Source: Enterobacteriaceae bacterium (GTDB lineage Bacteria; Pseudomonadota; Gammaproteobacteria; Enterobacterales; Enterobacteriaceae). From it: a stretch of DNA of 64,000 nucleotides. Positions 16,408 to 24,718 of this stretch are shown piece after piece (position 1 is the stretch's first letter; each line of letters begins with the position of its first letter). The notes beneath the pieces are model-generated. The model was not told the origin of the DNA. It saw only the letters and a program-made list of their open reading frames with translations, and made no database searches. A program made the position numbers and the translations under genes. The stretch is taken from positions 186,001 through 250,000 of the forward strand of contig CABIZV010000005.1 of NCBI GenBank assembly GCA_902363335.1, given 5' to 3'.

Positions 16408-18569
16408 TGGACATGCGATCTGCGTTTACCCTCACCGTGCGACCAGATAACGTCGCGGTGGTTAGTATTGATGTACCCGACGAGAAGATGAATACCCTGA
16501 AGGCCGAATTTGGCGGACAGGTGCGCACTATTCTCAAACAAATCCGCGAAAATAAAACGTTACAAGGTGTGGTAATCATTTCTGCCAAGCCCGATAACTT
16601 TATCGCCGGGGCGGATATCAACATGATTGGCCGTTGCAAAACGGCGCAAGAAGCGGAAGGTCTGGCCCGTCAGGGCCAGCAGGTCATGGCGGAACTTCAC
16701 AGTTTGCCGATCCCGGTCATTGCCGCCATTCACGGCGCCTGTCTTGGGGGGGGGCTTGAACTGGCTTTGGCATGCCATGCGCGCATTTGCTCCGATGATG
16801 GTCGGACGGTACTGGGCTTGCCTGAAGTGCAGCTCGGTTTACTCCCGGGCTCGGGGGGAACGCAGCGTTTACCTCGATTAGTCGGGGTCAGTACGGCGTT
16901 GGATATGATTCTCACCGGCAAGCAGCTTCGCGCCCGACAGGCGCTCAAAGCCGGTCTGGTCGATGAAGTGGTTCCGCAGTCGATATTACTGGAAGCGGCC
17001 GTCGAACTGGCGCGCAAACCCCGGCATGATAATCGCCGTTTACCGATGCGTGAGCGTGTACTTGCGGGGCCGCTGGGCCGTCGTTTGCTGTTTAGCATGG
17101 TCAGCAAAAAGACCCAGCAGAAAACCCAGGGTAACTATCCGGCAACGGATAAAATCCTCACGGTTATCGAAACCGGGCTGGCACAAGGGGCCAGCAGCGG
17201 CTATGAAGCTGAAGCGCGTGCCTTTGGCGAACTGGCGATGACCCCGCAATCGCAGGCGCTGCGCAATATTTTCTTTGCCAGCACGGATATCAAAAAAGAT
17301 CCGGGGGCGAGTGTCGAAGCCGGGCCGCTGCGTTCGGTGGGGATTCTGGGCGGCGGTCTGATGGGCGGCGGTATTGCTTACGTCACGGCGGTGAAAGGCA
17401 AGCTGCCGGTACGTATAAAAGATATTAATGCCAATGGAATCAATCATGCGCTGAAATACAGCTGGGATCAGCTTGAGCAAAAAGTGCGTCGCCGCCATTT
17501 GAAAGCCGCGGAACGTGACGCGCAACTGGCGCTGATTTCAGGCGGTACCGATTACCGTGGTTTTGCGCATCGTGATTTGGTCATTGAAGCGGTGTTTGAA
17601 GATTTAGCGCTGAAGCAGAAGATGGTCAGTGAAGTTGAGGAGTATTGCGCGCCTCACACCATTTTTGCCTCAAACACCTCATCTTTACCGATTAGCGATA
17701 TTGCGGGCCAGGCCCAGCACCCTGAGCGGGTAATCGGTCTGCACTATTTCAGCCCGGTCGAAAAAATGCCGCTGGTGGAAGTTATCCCTCATGCTGGCAC
17801 CTCGGAACAAACTATTGCCACCACCGTTAAGCTTGCCAAGAAACAGGGTAAAACACCCATTGTTGTCGCTGACAAAGCCGGGTTTTACGTTAACCGTATT
17901 CTGGCGCCTTATATTGCCGAAGCCATGCGCATACTGGTTGAGGGAGAAAGCGTGGAAGCCATTGATCATGCTCTGGTTAAATTTGGTTTTCCGGTAGGCC
18001 CTATTCAATTACTCGATGAGGTCGGTATTGATACAGGCACCAAAATTCTACCCATTCTCGAAGCGGCTTATGGCGAGCGATTCAGTGCGCCTGCAAACCT
18101 GATTCAAGCGATTTTGAATGACGATCGCAAAGGCAGAAAAAATGGCCGTGGTTTCTATCTTTATGCTGCGAAAGGGCGTAAAAGCAAGAAACAGGTCGAC
18201 AGCACGGTCTATTCCCTGGCGGGAATGTCAGCGCGGCGCAGCCACTATTCGGCCGAGCAAATTGCCGAACGCTGCGTGATGCTGATGCTAAATGAGGCGG
18301 CACGCTGCATAGACGAAGGGATTGTTCGCAGCGCACGCGATGGCGACATTGGTGCGGTCTTTGGTATTGGTTTCCCACCGTTCCTCGGTGGCCCGCTGCG
18401 CTATATGGATTCCTTAGGCGCGGGTGAAGTGGTTGCCCGGTTGGAACGATTGGCTACCCAGTACGGTTCGCGATTCACGCCTTGTGAAACTCTTATTCAG
18501 CGGGCGGAGCGCGGACTGACCTTTTGGCCAGACAATGAAACAGATTCACTGAATGGTGGTCAAAGCTAG
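16407..18569 (+). CDS. fadJ: Multifunctional beta-oxidation protein FadJ
   Basis: Alpha subunit of the anaerobic beta-oxidation complex, with enoyl-CoA hydratase, 3-hydroxyacyl-CoA dehydrogenase and epimerase activities. The N-terminal crotonase domain (residues 1-190) has IAGADINMI, HGACLGGGLELALAC (oxyanion hole) and the catalytic-Glu segment LPEVQLGLLPGSGGTQRLPR. The NAD-binding domain begins near residue 310 with VGILGGGLMGGGIAYV. The dehydrogenase motif GLHYFSPVEKMPLVEV contains the catalytic His. C-terminal 3HCDH domains follow. At 720 residues it is close to the K-12 714. Second gene of the fadIJ operon. Confidence 0.97.
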   Translation: MDMRSAFTLTVRPDNVAVVSIDVPDEKMNTLKAEFGGQVRTILKQIRENKTLQGVVIISAKPDNFIAGADINMIGRCKTAQEAEGLARQGQQVMAELHSLPIPVIAAIHGACLGGGLELALACHARICSDDGRTVLGLPEVQLGLLPGSGGTQRLPRLVGVSTALDMILTGKQLRARQALKAGLVDEVVPQSILLEAAVELARKPRHDNRRLPMRERVLAGPLGRRLLFSMVSKKTQQKTQGNYPATDKILTVIETGLAQGASSGYEAEARAFGELAMTPQSQALRNIFFASTDIKKDPGASVEAGPLRSVGILGGGLMGGGIAYVTAVKGKLPVRIKDINANGINHALKYSWDQLEQKVRRRHLKAAERDAQLALISGGTDYRGFAHRDLVIEAVFEDLALKQKMVSEVEEYCAPHTIFASNTSSLPISDIAGQAQHPERVIGLHYFSPVEKMPLVEVIPHAGTSEQTIATTVKLAKKQGKTPIVVADKAGFYVNRILAPYIAEAMRILVEGESVEAIDHALVKFGFPVGPIQLLDEVGIDTGTKILPILEAAYGERFSAPANLIQAILNDDRKGRKNGRGFYLYAAKGRKSKKQVDSTVYSLAGMSARRSHYSAEQIAERCVMLMLNEAARCIDEGIVRSARDGDIGAVFGIGFPPFLGGPLRYMDSLGAGEVVARLERLATQYGSRFTPCETLIQRAERGLTFWPDNETDSLNGGQS

Positions 18570-18743
18570 ACAACCCCGATGAAATATACGGATTCTGGCT
18601 ATTTTGTAAACAAATGTTGACTATACTTACGCCAGTAGGGTAAAAAACAGCGTTTCTTTCAGTGAATGGATAAGGCACAATGCCCGGCTCCGCGTCACCG
18701 TCAGGGTGGCGCAGGTGCTTCTGGTTAACAAAAGCGGTGCAAT

Positions 18744-19229
18744 ATGCAAGTTTTTATAATGCGTCACGGCGACGCTGCACTCGATGCAGCGAGTGATTCG
18801 GTTCGTCCTCTCACCGGGTGTGGTTGTGATGAATCTCGTCAGATGGCAACCTGGCTGAAAGGCCAAAAAGTGGATATTGACCGCATTCTGGTCAGTCCGT
18901 ATCTGCGTGCGGAACAAACGCTGGAAGTGGTAGGGGAGTGTATGAACCTGCCAAAAGAGGTTGATGTCTTGCAGGAGCTGACGCCGTGCGGCGATATCGG
19001 CCTTGTGAGCGCTTACCTGCAAGCGTTAGCGAACGAAGGTACTACCTCGGTGCTGGTGATTTCTCACCTGCCGTTGGTCGGTTATCTGGTCGCTGAACTT
19101 TGCCCAGGCGAAGTACCGCCAATGTTCACCACCTCCGCCATCGCCAGCGTGACGCTGGATACCGAGGGGAAAGGGGTGCTGAACTGGCAAATGAGCCCTT
19201 GTAACCTGAAAATGGCGAAAGCGATTTAA
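18744..19229 (+). CDS. sixA: Phosphohistidine phosphatase SixA
   Basis: Small phosphohistidine phosphatase of the histidine-phosphatase (RHG) superfamily, shown in E. coli to act on the nitrogen-PTS protein NPr and earlier reported on ArcB. The catalytic RHG is at residues 7-9 (MRHGD) and the second catalytic His is in SHLPLVG. At 161 residues it has the K-12 length. It stands alone between fadJ and the REP elements. Confidence 0.95.
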   Translation: MQVFIMRHGDAALDAASDSVRPLTGCGCDESRQMATWLKGQKVDIDRILVSPYLRAEQTLEVVGECMNLPKEVDVLQELTPCGDIGLVSAYLQALANEGTTSVLVISHLPLVGYLVAELCPGEVPPMFTTSAIASVTLDTEGKGVLNWQMSPCNLKMAKAI

Positions 19230-19300
19230 CGGTAGCCCGGGTGAGGCGTTTACGCCGACCCCGGGAAGCTCGGTCACCCTCCCGGCGCTACTGACTGTTG

Positions 19301-19377
19301 TAGGCCGGATAAGGCGTAGCCGCCATCCGGCGATCTGCACGATTATGCCTGGTGGCGCGTAGCTTATCAGGCCTACA
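19301..19377. repeat. REP/BIME element
   Basis: A palindromic unit of the form GCCGGATAAGGCGTAGCCGC followed by CATCCGGC is paired with a second, inverted unit ending TTATCAGGCCTAC. This is the typical enterobacterial REP pair. It lies between the convergent sixA and smrB. In K-12 the yfc fimbrial operon occupies this junction. Confidence 0.85.
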
Positions 19378-19413
19378 TCGACCGAGGACCCCTCGGCGAC
19401 TGTGGGGAGCGCA

Positions 19414-19965
19414 TCACGGCAGTTCTGGCGGTAGCCACTCTTCCACTTCAATCAGCACCAGCAGCGCGGCATCTCCGCCGTACTCCTTTGACGCCTGATG
19501 AAAAGCCATCACGTGTGGATGCTGCGCCAACCATAGCGGCGTTTGCTGCTTCAAAATATGCTTCCCGTGGCCGTGCATCACGCAGGCACAAAACACATGC
19601 TCCCGACGGCAGGCGGCGATAAGCGCGCCCAACTCCTGCTTTGCCTGCGCTTGTGTTAAACCGTGCAGGTCAAGAAACAGCTCGGGGGAGTAATCACCAC
19701 GACGCAGTTTTTTAAGTTCAAAATGGTCGACGCCTTCCCGCACGTATCGCACCGGGCCGAGGGTGTTCAGCAGCGGTTGAAATTCATCGGAAAAATAGTG
19801 GCTGTTGTCCACCTGCTCCTGTAACAGGCGCTTAGGGGGAACCTCGCTCATTTTTTTACGCTGTGGGCGATGGACAATCGTATCTTGCTTAATTTTGCGG
19901 GTGCCCGTCATTAACTGTTGAAACAGCGCCTGATCCTCCTCGCTCAGAGAGTTTTTCTTTTTCAT
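19414..19965 (-). CDS. smrB: Ribosome rescue endonuclease SmrB
   Basis: Smr-domain protein that in E. coli cleaves mRNA at collided ribosomes (formerly yfcN). The 183-residue chain has an N-terminal helix for ribosome contact (MKKKNSLSEEDQALFQQL). The Smr domain begins near residue 90, with the catalytic motif DLHGLT at 99-104 and CVMHGHGKHILKQQ. The length equals K-12. It is divergent from prmB. Confidence 0.95.
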   Translation of the reverse strand: MKKKNSLSEEDQALFQQLMTGTRKIKQDTIVHRPQRKKMSEVPPKRLLQEQVDNSHYFSDEFQPLLNTLGPVRYVREGVDHFELKKLRRGDYSPELFLDLHGLTQAQAKQELGALIAACRREHVFCACVMHGHGKHILKQQTPLWLAQHPHVMAFHQASKEYGGDAALLVLIEVEEWLPPELP

Positions 19966-20128
19966 TGATTCTTCTCATTCATTTTTTCCAACAGTTTACC
20001 TTTTCGCAGTACTTCATGCAGCGAAAACGCTTTTTTGCCACAAGCCCTACGCAAGAATGCTGATTTATCGCCGTCTTCATGGCAAACTAGCCGCCGAATT
20101 TACCCCGAAGCATGCCCTGGAGAACAAC

Positions 20129-21061
20129 GTGGATAAGATATTTGTTGAAGAAGCAGTCAATGAGCTGCATACCATTCAGGACATGCTGCGCTGGGCGGTG
20201 AGCCGCTTTAGCGCGGCCAATATCTGGTACGGTCATGGCACCGATAACCCATGGGATGAAGCCGTACAGCTGGTTCTGCCTACGCTGTATCTGCCGCTGG
20301 ATATCCCCGAAGATATGCGCATTGCTCGTCTGACAACCAGCGAAAAGCAGCTGATTGTTGAGCGCGTCATCCGTCGTGTTAATGAACGTATCCCGGTCGC
20401 TTACCTGACCAATAAAGCCTGGTTCTGTGGTCACGAATTCTACGTTGATGACCGCGTTCTGGTGCCGCGCTCGCCAATTGGCGAGCTGATTAACAACCGT
20501 TTTTCGGGCTTAATTAACCATCAGCCTCAACATATTCTGGATATGTGTACCGGCAGCGGCTGCATTGCGATTGCCTGCGCCTACGCTTTCCCGGAAGCGG
20601 AAGTTGATGCTATTGATGTTTCTACGGACGCGCTGGCCGTCACCGAATACAATATCGAAGAACACGGTATGATCCATAACGTCACGCCGATCCGCTCCGA
20701 TCTGTTCCGTGACGCGCCGCAGCTGCAATATGATCTGATCGTAACCAACCCACCGTACGTCGATGAAGAAGATATGGACGATCTGCCGTCAGAATATCGC
20801 CACGAGCCTGAACTGGGTCTGGCGTCGGGTTCTGATGGCCTGCACCTGACGCGTCGCATTCTTGGCTGTGCGCCGGATTATCTGACCGAGGACGGTATTC
20901 TGATTTGTGAAGTGGGGAACAGCATGGTACATCTGATGGATCAATACCCGGATGTTCCGTTCACCTGGCTTGAGTTTGATAACGGCGGTGACGGCGTCTT
21001 TATGCTGACGAAAGCGCAGCTCGTCGCGGCGCAGAACCATTTTGGGCAGTACAAAGACTAA
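20129..21061 (+). CDS. prmB: Ribosomal protein uL3 N5-glutamine methyltransferase PrmB
   Basis: SAM-dependent methyltransferase that methylates a glutamine of ribosomal protein uL3 (L3). The Rossmann motif LDMCTGSGCIAIACA is at residues 137-151, and the substrate-glutamine-binding NPPY is at 207-210. The GTG at 20129 was chosen as start: it gives the family length of 310 residues beginning (M)DKIFVEEAVNEL and has GGAG 7 bases upstream. The longer ATG frame from 20057 adds 24 residues that do not look conserved. Confidence 0.95.
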   Translation: MDKIFVEEAVNELHTIQDMLRWAVSRFSAANIWYGHGTDNPWDEAVQLVLPTLYLPLDIPEDMRIARLTTSEKQLIVERVIRRVNERIPVAYLTNKAWFCGHEFYVDDRVLVPRSPIGELINNRFSGLINHQPQHILDMCTGSGCIAIACAYAFPEAEVDAIDVSTDALAVTEYNIEEHGMIHNVTPIRSDLFRDAPQLQYDLIVTNPPYVDEEDMDDLPSEYRHEPELGLASGSDGLHLTRRILGCAPDYLTEDGILICEVGNSMVHLMDQYPDVPFTWLEFDNGGDGVFMLTKAQLVAAQNHFGQYKD

Positions 21062-21104
21062 TTACTCCAGCACACAACAACAGAACAACGATTACGGAGT
21101 CGTG

Positions 21105-22190
21105 ATGGCAGGAAATACAATTGGACAACTCTTTCGCGTAACCACCTTTGGCGAGTCGCACGGCCTGGCGCTAGGCTGCATCGTTGACGGCGTGCCGCCG
21201 GGTATTGCGTTAACCGAGGCAGACCTGCAGCACGACCTTGACCGTCGTCGTCCGGGGACTTCGCGCTACACGACTCAACGCCGCGAGCCGGATCAGGTAA
21301 AAATCCTCTCCGGCGTCTTTGAAGGCGTGACCACCGGAACCAGTATCGGTCTGCTGATTGAAAACACCGATCAGCGCTCGCAGGACTACGGCACTATCAA
21401 GGATGTGTTCCGCCCTGGGCATGCCGATTATACTTACGAGCAAAAATACGGCCTGCGCGACTACCGCGGTGGTGGCCGTTCTTCTGCGCGTGAAACGGCG
21501 ATGCGCGTCGCCGCAGGAGCCATTGCCAAAAAATTCCTCGCCGCTAAGTTTGGTATCGTGATTCGTGGCTGCCTGACGCAAATGGGCGACATTCCGCTGG
21601 CGATTAAAGACTGGGATCAAGTGGAACAAAACCCTTTCTTTTGCCCGGACCCGGACAAAATCGATGCGCTGGATGAGCTCATGCGCGGCCTCAAAAAAGA
21701 GGGCGACTCCATCGGTGCAAAAGTCACCGTGGTGGCTGATGGCGTTCCTGCCGGACTCGGCGAACCGGTCTTTGACCGTCTGGATGCCGACCTTGCCCAT
21801 GCGCTGATGAGCATTAACGCCGTCAAAGGCGTCGAGATTGGCGACGGTTTTGAGGTGGTAAAACTGCGCGGCAGCCAGAATCGCGATGAAATCACCAAAG
21901 ACGGTTTCCAGAGCAACCATGCGGGCGGCATTCTGGGCGGTATCAGCAGCGGTCAGCAGATCGTCGCCAATATCGCGCTGAAACCCACCTCAAGCATTAC
22001 GGTACCGGGACGCACCATCGACCGCTCTGGCGAGGAAGTTGAGATGATTACCAAAGGTCGTCACGACCCTTGCGTGGGTATCCGTGCGGTGCCTATCGCC
22101 GAAGCGATGATGGCCATTGTCCTGATGGATCACTTTATGCGCCAACGCGCGCAAAACGCCGATGTGACGACGTCAATTCCACGCTGGTAA
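21105..22190 (+). CDS. aroC: Chorismate synthase
   Basis: Converts EPSP to chorismate with reduced FMN, the last common step of aromatic biosynthesis. The protein starts MAGNTIGQLFRVTTFGESHG, with the chorismate synthase signature GESHG. The second signature region with RGGGRSSARETA and the late GRHDPCVGIRAVPIAEAM are present. At 361 residues it matches K-12; the longer frame upstream (from 21042) overlaps prmB and is not used. ACGGAG precedes the ATG by 6 bases. Likely operon with prmB upstream and mepA, yfcA, epmC and yfcL downstream. Confidence 0.98.
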   Translation: MAGNTIGQLFRVTTFGESHGLALGCIVDGVPPGIALTEADLQHDLDRRRPGTSRYTTQRREPDQVKILSGVFEGVTTGTSIGLLIENTDQRSQDYGTIKDVFRPGHADYTYEQKYGLRDYRGGGRSSARETAMRVAAGAIAKKFLAAKFGIVIRGCLTQMGDIPLAIKDWDQVEQNPFFCPDPDKIDALDELMRGLKKEGDSIGAKVTVVADGVPAGLGEPVFDRLDADLAHALMSINAVKGVEIGDGFEVVKLRGSQNRDEITKDGFQSNHAGGILGGISSGQQIVANIALKPTSSITVPGRTIDRSGEEVEMITKGRHDPCVGIRAVPIAEAMMAIVLMDHFMRQRAQNADVTTSIPRW

Positions 22191-22192
22191 AC

Positions 22193-23017
22193 ATGAAAAA
22201 AACCGTTATTGCGCTGCTGGCTCTGGTGGCCAGCAGCACGACGCTGGCGGCAACGCCATGGCAAAAGATCGCTCAGCCGATAAGCGGCAGCGCCCAGTCG
22301 ATTGGTGCCTTTGCTAACGGCTGTATCGTCGGCGCACAGGCGCTACCGCAGCAGTCCGATACCTATCAGATAATGCGCACCGACCAGCGCCGCTACTTCG
22401 GTCACCCGGATCTGGTGCAGTTTATCCAGCGTCTGGGCCAGCAGGTTCAGCAACATGGTATGGGCACCATGCTGATTGGGGATATGGGGATGCCCGCTGG
22501 AGGGCGCTTTAACGGTGGACACGCCAGCCACCAGAGCGGGCTGGATGTCGATATTTTCCTGCAATTACCGAAAACCCGCTGGAGCTCTGCGCAGCTGCTT
22601 AAACCTCAGGCGCTGGATTTAGTCCGCGCGGATGGCAAAGGGGTGTCGACGGTGCTGTGGAAACCGGAAATTGGGCAGTTGATTAAACTTGCCGCCGAAG
22701 ACCAGGACGTCACGCGTATTTTCGTCAATCCAGCGATCAAACAACAGCTGTGCCTTGAAGCGGGAAATGACCGTGACTGGCTGCGTAAAGTGCGTCCATG
22801 GTTCCAGCACCGAGCGCATATGCATGTGCGTTTGAAATGCCCGGCAAACAGTCTGGAGTGTGAAGATCAGGCCGTACCTCCTGCCGGAGACGGCTGCGGT
22901 GCCGAGTTGCAAAGCTGGTTCGAACCGCCAAAACCGGGTACCACCAAACCTGTGAAGAAGACGCCGCCTCCGTTGCCGCCTTCCTGCCAGGCGCTACTGG
23001 ATGAGCACGTACTTTGA
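22193..23017 (+). CDS. mepA: Penicillin-insensitive murein endopeptidase MepA
   Basis: Periplasmic LAS-type metallo-endopeptidase that cleaves DD-crosslinks in peptidoglycan. A signal peptide MKKTVIALLALVASSTTLA is followed by mature ATPWQKI. The zinc-binding motif GHASHQSGLDVDIFL and the late HRAHMHVRL supply the expected His/Asp ligands. Several cysteines form the known disulfides. At 274 residues it matches K-12. The ATG lies 2 bases after the aroC stop. Confidence 0.96.
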   Translation: MKKTVIALLALVASSTTLAATPWQKIAQPISGSAQSIGAFANGCIVGAQALPQQSDTYQIMRTDQRRYFGHPDLVQFIQRLGQQVQQHGMGTMLIGDMGMPAGGRFNGGHASHQSGLDVDIFLQLPKTRWSSAQLLKPQALDLVRADGKGVSTVLWKPEIGQLIKLAAEDQDVTRIFVNPAIKQQLCLEAGNDRDWLRKVRPWFQHRAHMHVRLKCPANSLECEDQAVPPAGDGCGAELQSWFEPPKPGTTKPVKKTPPPLPPSCQALLDEHVL

Positions 23018-23826
23018 TGGACACTTTCTCCACATTATTTATGGTCGAGCCGCTGATGCTCGTGGCGCTTTTCTTTATCGCTATCCTCGCGGGGTTTATT
23101 GACTCATTGGCGGGGGGCGGTGGTTTACTGACCGTTCCGGCGCTGATGGCGGCAGGCATGCCGCCCGCACAAGCGCTGGCGACCAATAAACTCCAGGCCT
23201 GTGGCGGCTCACTGTCGGCTTCGCTCTACTTCATACGCCGCAAGGTGGTGAATCTGGCGGATCAGAAGCTGAATATCCTGATGACTTTCATCGGCTCGAT
23301 GAGCGGCGCGCTGCTGGTGCAGTATGTGAAATCAGACATTCTGCGTCAGATCTTACCGATCCTGGTGATTGGGATTGGCCTCTACTTTCTCCTGATGCCC
23401 AAACTTGGCGAGTCTGATCGCCAGCAGCGCCTTTATGGGCTGCCGTTTGCGCTGGTGGCCGGCGGCTGCGTAGGCTTTTACGACGGTTTCTTTGGGCCAG
23501 GCGCCGGTTCTTTTTACGCGCTAGCCTTTGTCAGCCTGATGGGCTTTAACCTCGCTAAATCCACCGCGCACGCCAAAGTGCTCAACGCGACCTCCAACCT
23601 TGGGGGCCTGCTGCTGTTTATCATCGGCGGTAAGGTGATTTGGGCGACCGGCTTTGTGATGATGGTCGGGCAATTCTTCGGCGCCCGAATGGGCTCGCGC
23701 CTGGTGTTGAGTAAAGGGCAGCAGCTGATTCGTCCGATGATTGTGGTGGTGTCAGCGGTGATGAGCGCCAAGCTACTGTACGACAGCCATGGACAGGAAA
23801 TTCTTCAATGGTTAGGGATGAACTAA
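23017..23826 (+). CDS. yfcA: TSUP-family inner-membrane protein YfcA
   Basis: Polytopic membrane protein of the TauE/SafE (TSUP, DUF81) family, putative anion or sulfur-compound transporter; the substrate is unknown. About eight hydrophobic segments are visible. Two internal repeats carry the glycine-rich LAGFIDSLAGGGGLLTVPAL (residues 22-41) and VGFYDGFFGPGAGSF. The ATG overlaps the mepA TGA (ATGA-type overlap at 23015-23019), giving 269 residues, as in K-12. Confidence 0.94.
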   Translation: MDTFSTLFMVEPLMLVALFFIAILAGFIDSLAGGGGLLTVPALMAAGMPPAQALATNKLQACGGSLSASLYFIRRKVVNLADQKLNILMTFIGSMSGALLVQYVKSDILRQILPILVIGIGLYFLLMPKLGESDRQQRLYGLPFALVAGGCVGFYDGFFGPGAGSFYALAFVSLMGFNLAKSTAHAKVLNATSNLGGLLLFIIGGKVIWATGFVMMVGQFFGARMGSRLVLSKGQQLIRPMIVVVSAVMSAKLLYDSHGQEILQWLGMN

Positions 23827-24371
23827 TGACAACCACACATGATTATCAGCAGCTAATTTCGATTTTCGATAGCTGCTTTGCCGAAGAGTTTAATACTCGT
23901 CTGATTAAAGGCGACGACGAACCGATCTATCTTCCCGCAGATGCTGAAGTGCCGTATAACCGCATCGTTTTCGCGCACGGTTTTTATGCCAGCGGGTTGC
24001 ATGAAATATCCCATTGGTGCATCGCCGGTAAAGCTCGCCGGGAGCAGGTCGATTTTGGCTACTGGTATTGCCCGGACGGGCGTGATGCCAAAACGCAAGG
24101 GCAGTTTGAAGACGTTGAGGTGAAACCGCAGGCTTTTGATTGGCTGTTCTGCGTGGCGGCGGGTTTCCCGTTTAACGTGAGCTGCGACAATCTTGAAGGT
24201 GACTTTGAGCCAGACCGGATAATCTTTCAGCGCCGCGTCCACGCGCAGGTGATGACCTATCTTAAAGAGGGAATTCCACCGCGTCCGGCCAAATTTATCA
24301 AGGCATTACAGAATTATTACCATACGCCGACCTTAACGGCGGAAATGTTTCCATGGCCGGAAGATCTCTAA
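23826..24371 (+). CDS. epmC: Elongation factor P hydroxylase EpmC
   Basis: Hydroxylates the beta-lysylated lysine of elongation factor P, the last step of EF-P modification (formerly yfcM). The 181-residue protein contains the strongly conserved FAHGFYASGLHEISHWCIAG, with His and Glu that probably bind iron, and DFGYWYCPDGR. The ATG at 23826 overlaps the yfcA stop by one base, so translation is probably coupled. The modification enzymes EpmA and EpmB are not in this window. Confidence 0.95.
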   Translation: MTTTHDYQQLISIFDSCFAEEFNTRLIKGDDEPIYLPADAEVPYNRIVFAHGFYASGLHEISHWCIAGKARREQVDFGYWYCPDGRDAKTQGQFEDVEVKPQAFDWLFCVAAGFPFNVSCDNLEGDFEPDRIIFQRRVHAQVMTYLKEGIPPRPAKFIKALQNYYHTPTLTAEMFPWPEDL

Positions 24372-24398
24372 GGCCGTGTTACCCAAAGAGGAAAGAAG

Positions 24399-24668
24399 AT
24401 GATCGCGGAGTTTGAAGCACGCATTCTGGCGTTAATTGACGATATGGTGGAACACGCCAGTGATGATGAGCTGTTTGCCAGCGGTTATCTGCGCGGCCAC
24501 CTGACGCTGGCGGTGGCCGATCTGGACGAAGACCATAGCGCCGATGCGCTCTATCGTAACGTCACGCAGAGTCTGGAAACGGCCATTAGCGCGGGCGAAC
24601 TCTCACCGCGCGATCAGGCTTTAGTGAAAGAGATGTGGGATACCCTGTACCAAAAAGCGTCCCACTAA
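24399..24668 (+). CDS. yfcL: YfcL family protein
   Basis: Small 89-residue acidic cytoplasmic protein of unknown function; it starts MIAEFEARILALIDDMVEHAS and matches K-12 YfcL with a slightly shorter middle. It follows epmC after 27 bases, with AGAGGAAAG upstream of the ATG, at the end of the aroC-type operon. Convergent with mnmC. Confidence 0.92.
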   Translation: MIAEFEARILALIDDMVEHASDDELFASGYLRGHLTLAVADLDEDHSADALYRNVTQSLETAISAGELSPRDQALVKEMWDTLYQKASH

Positions 24669-24718
24669 GTCTGGTTCAGTCTTTTGCCCGGTATCGCTGC
24701 CGGGCAATATCGCCAGAC

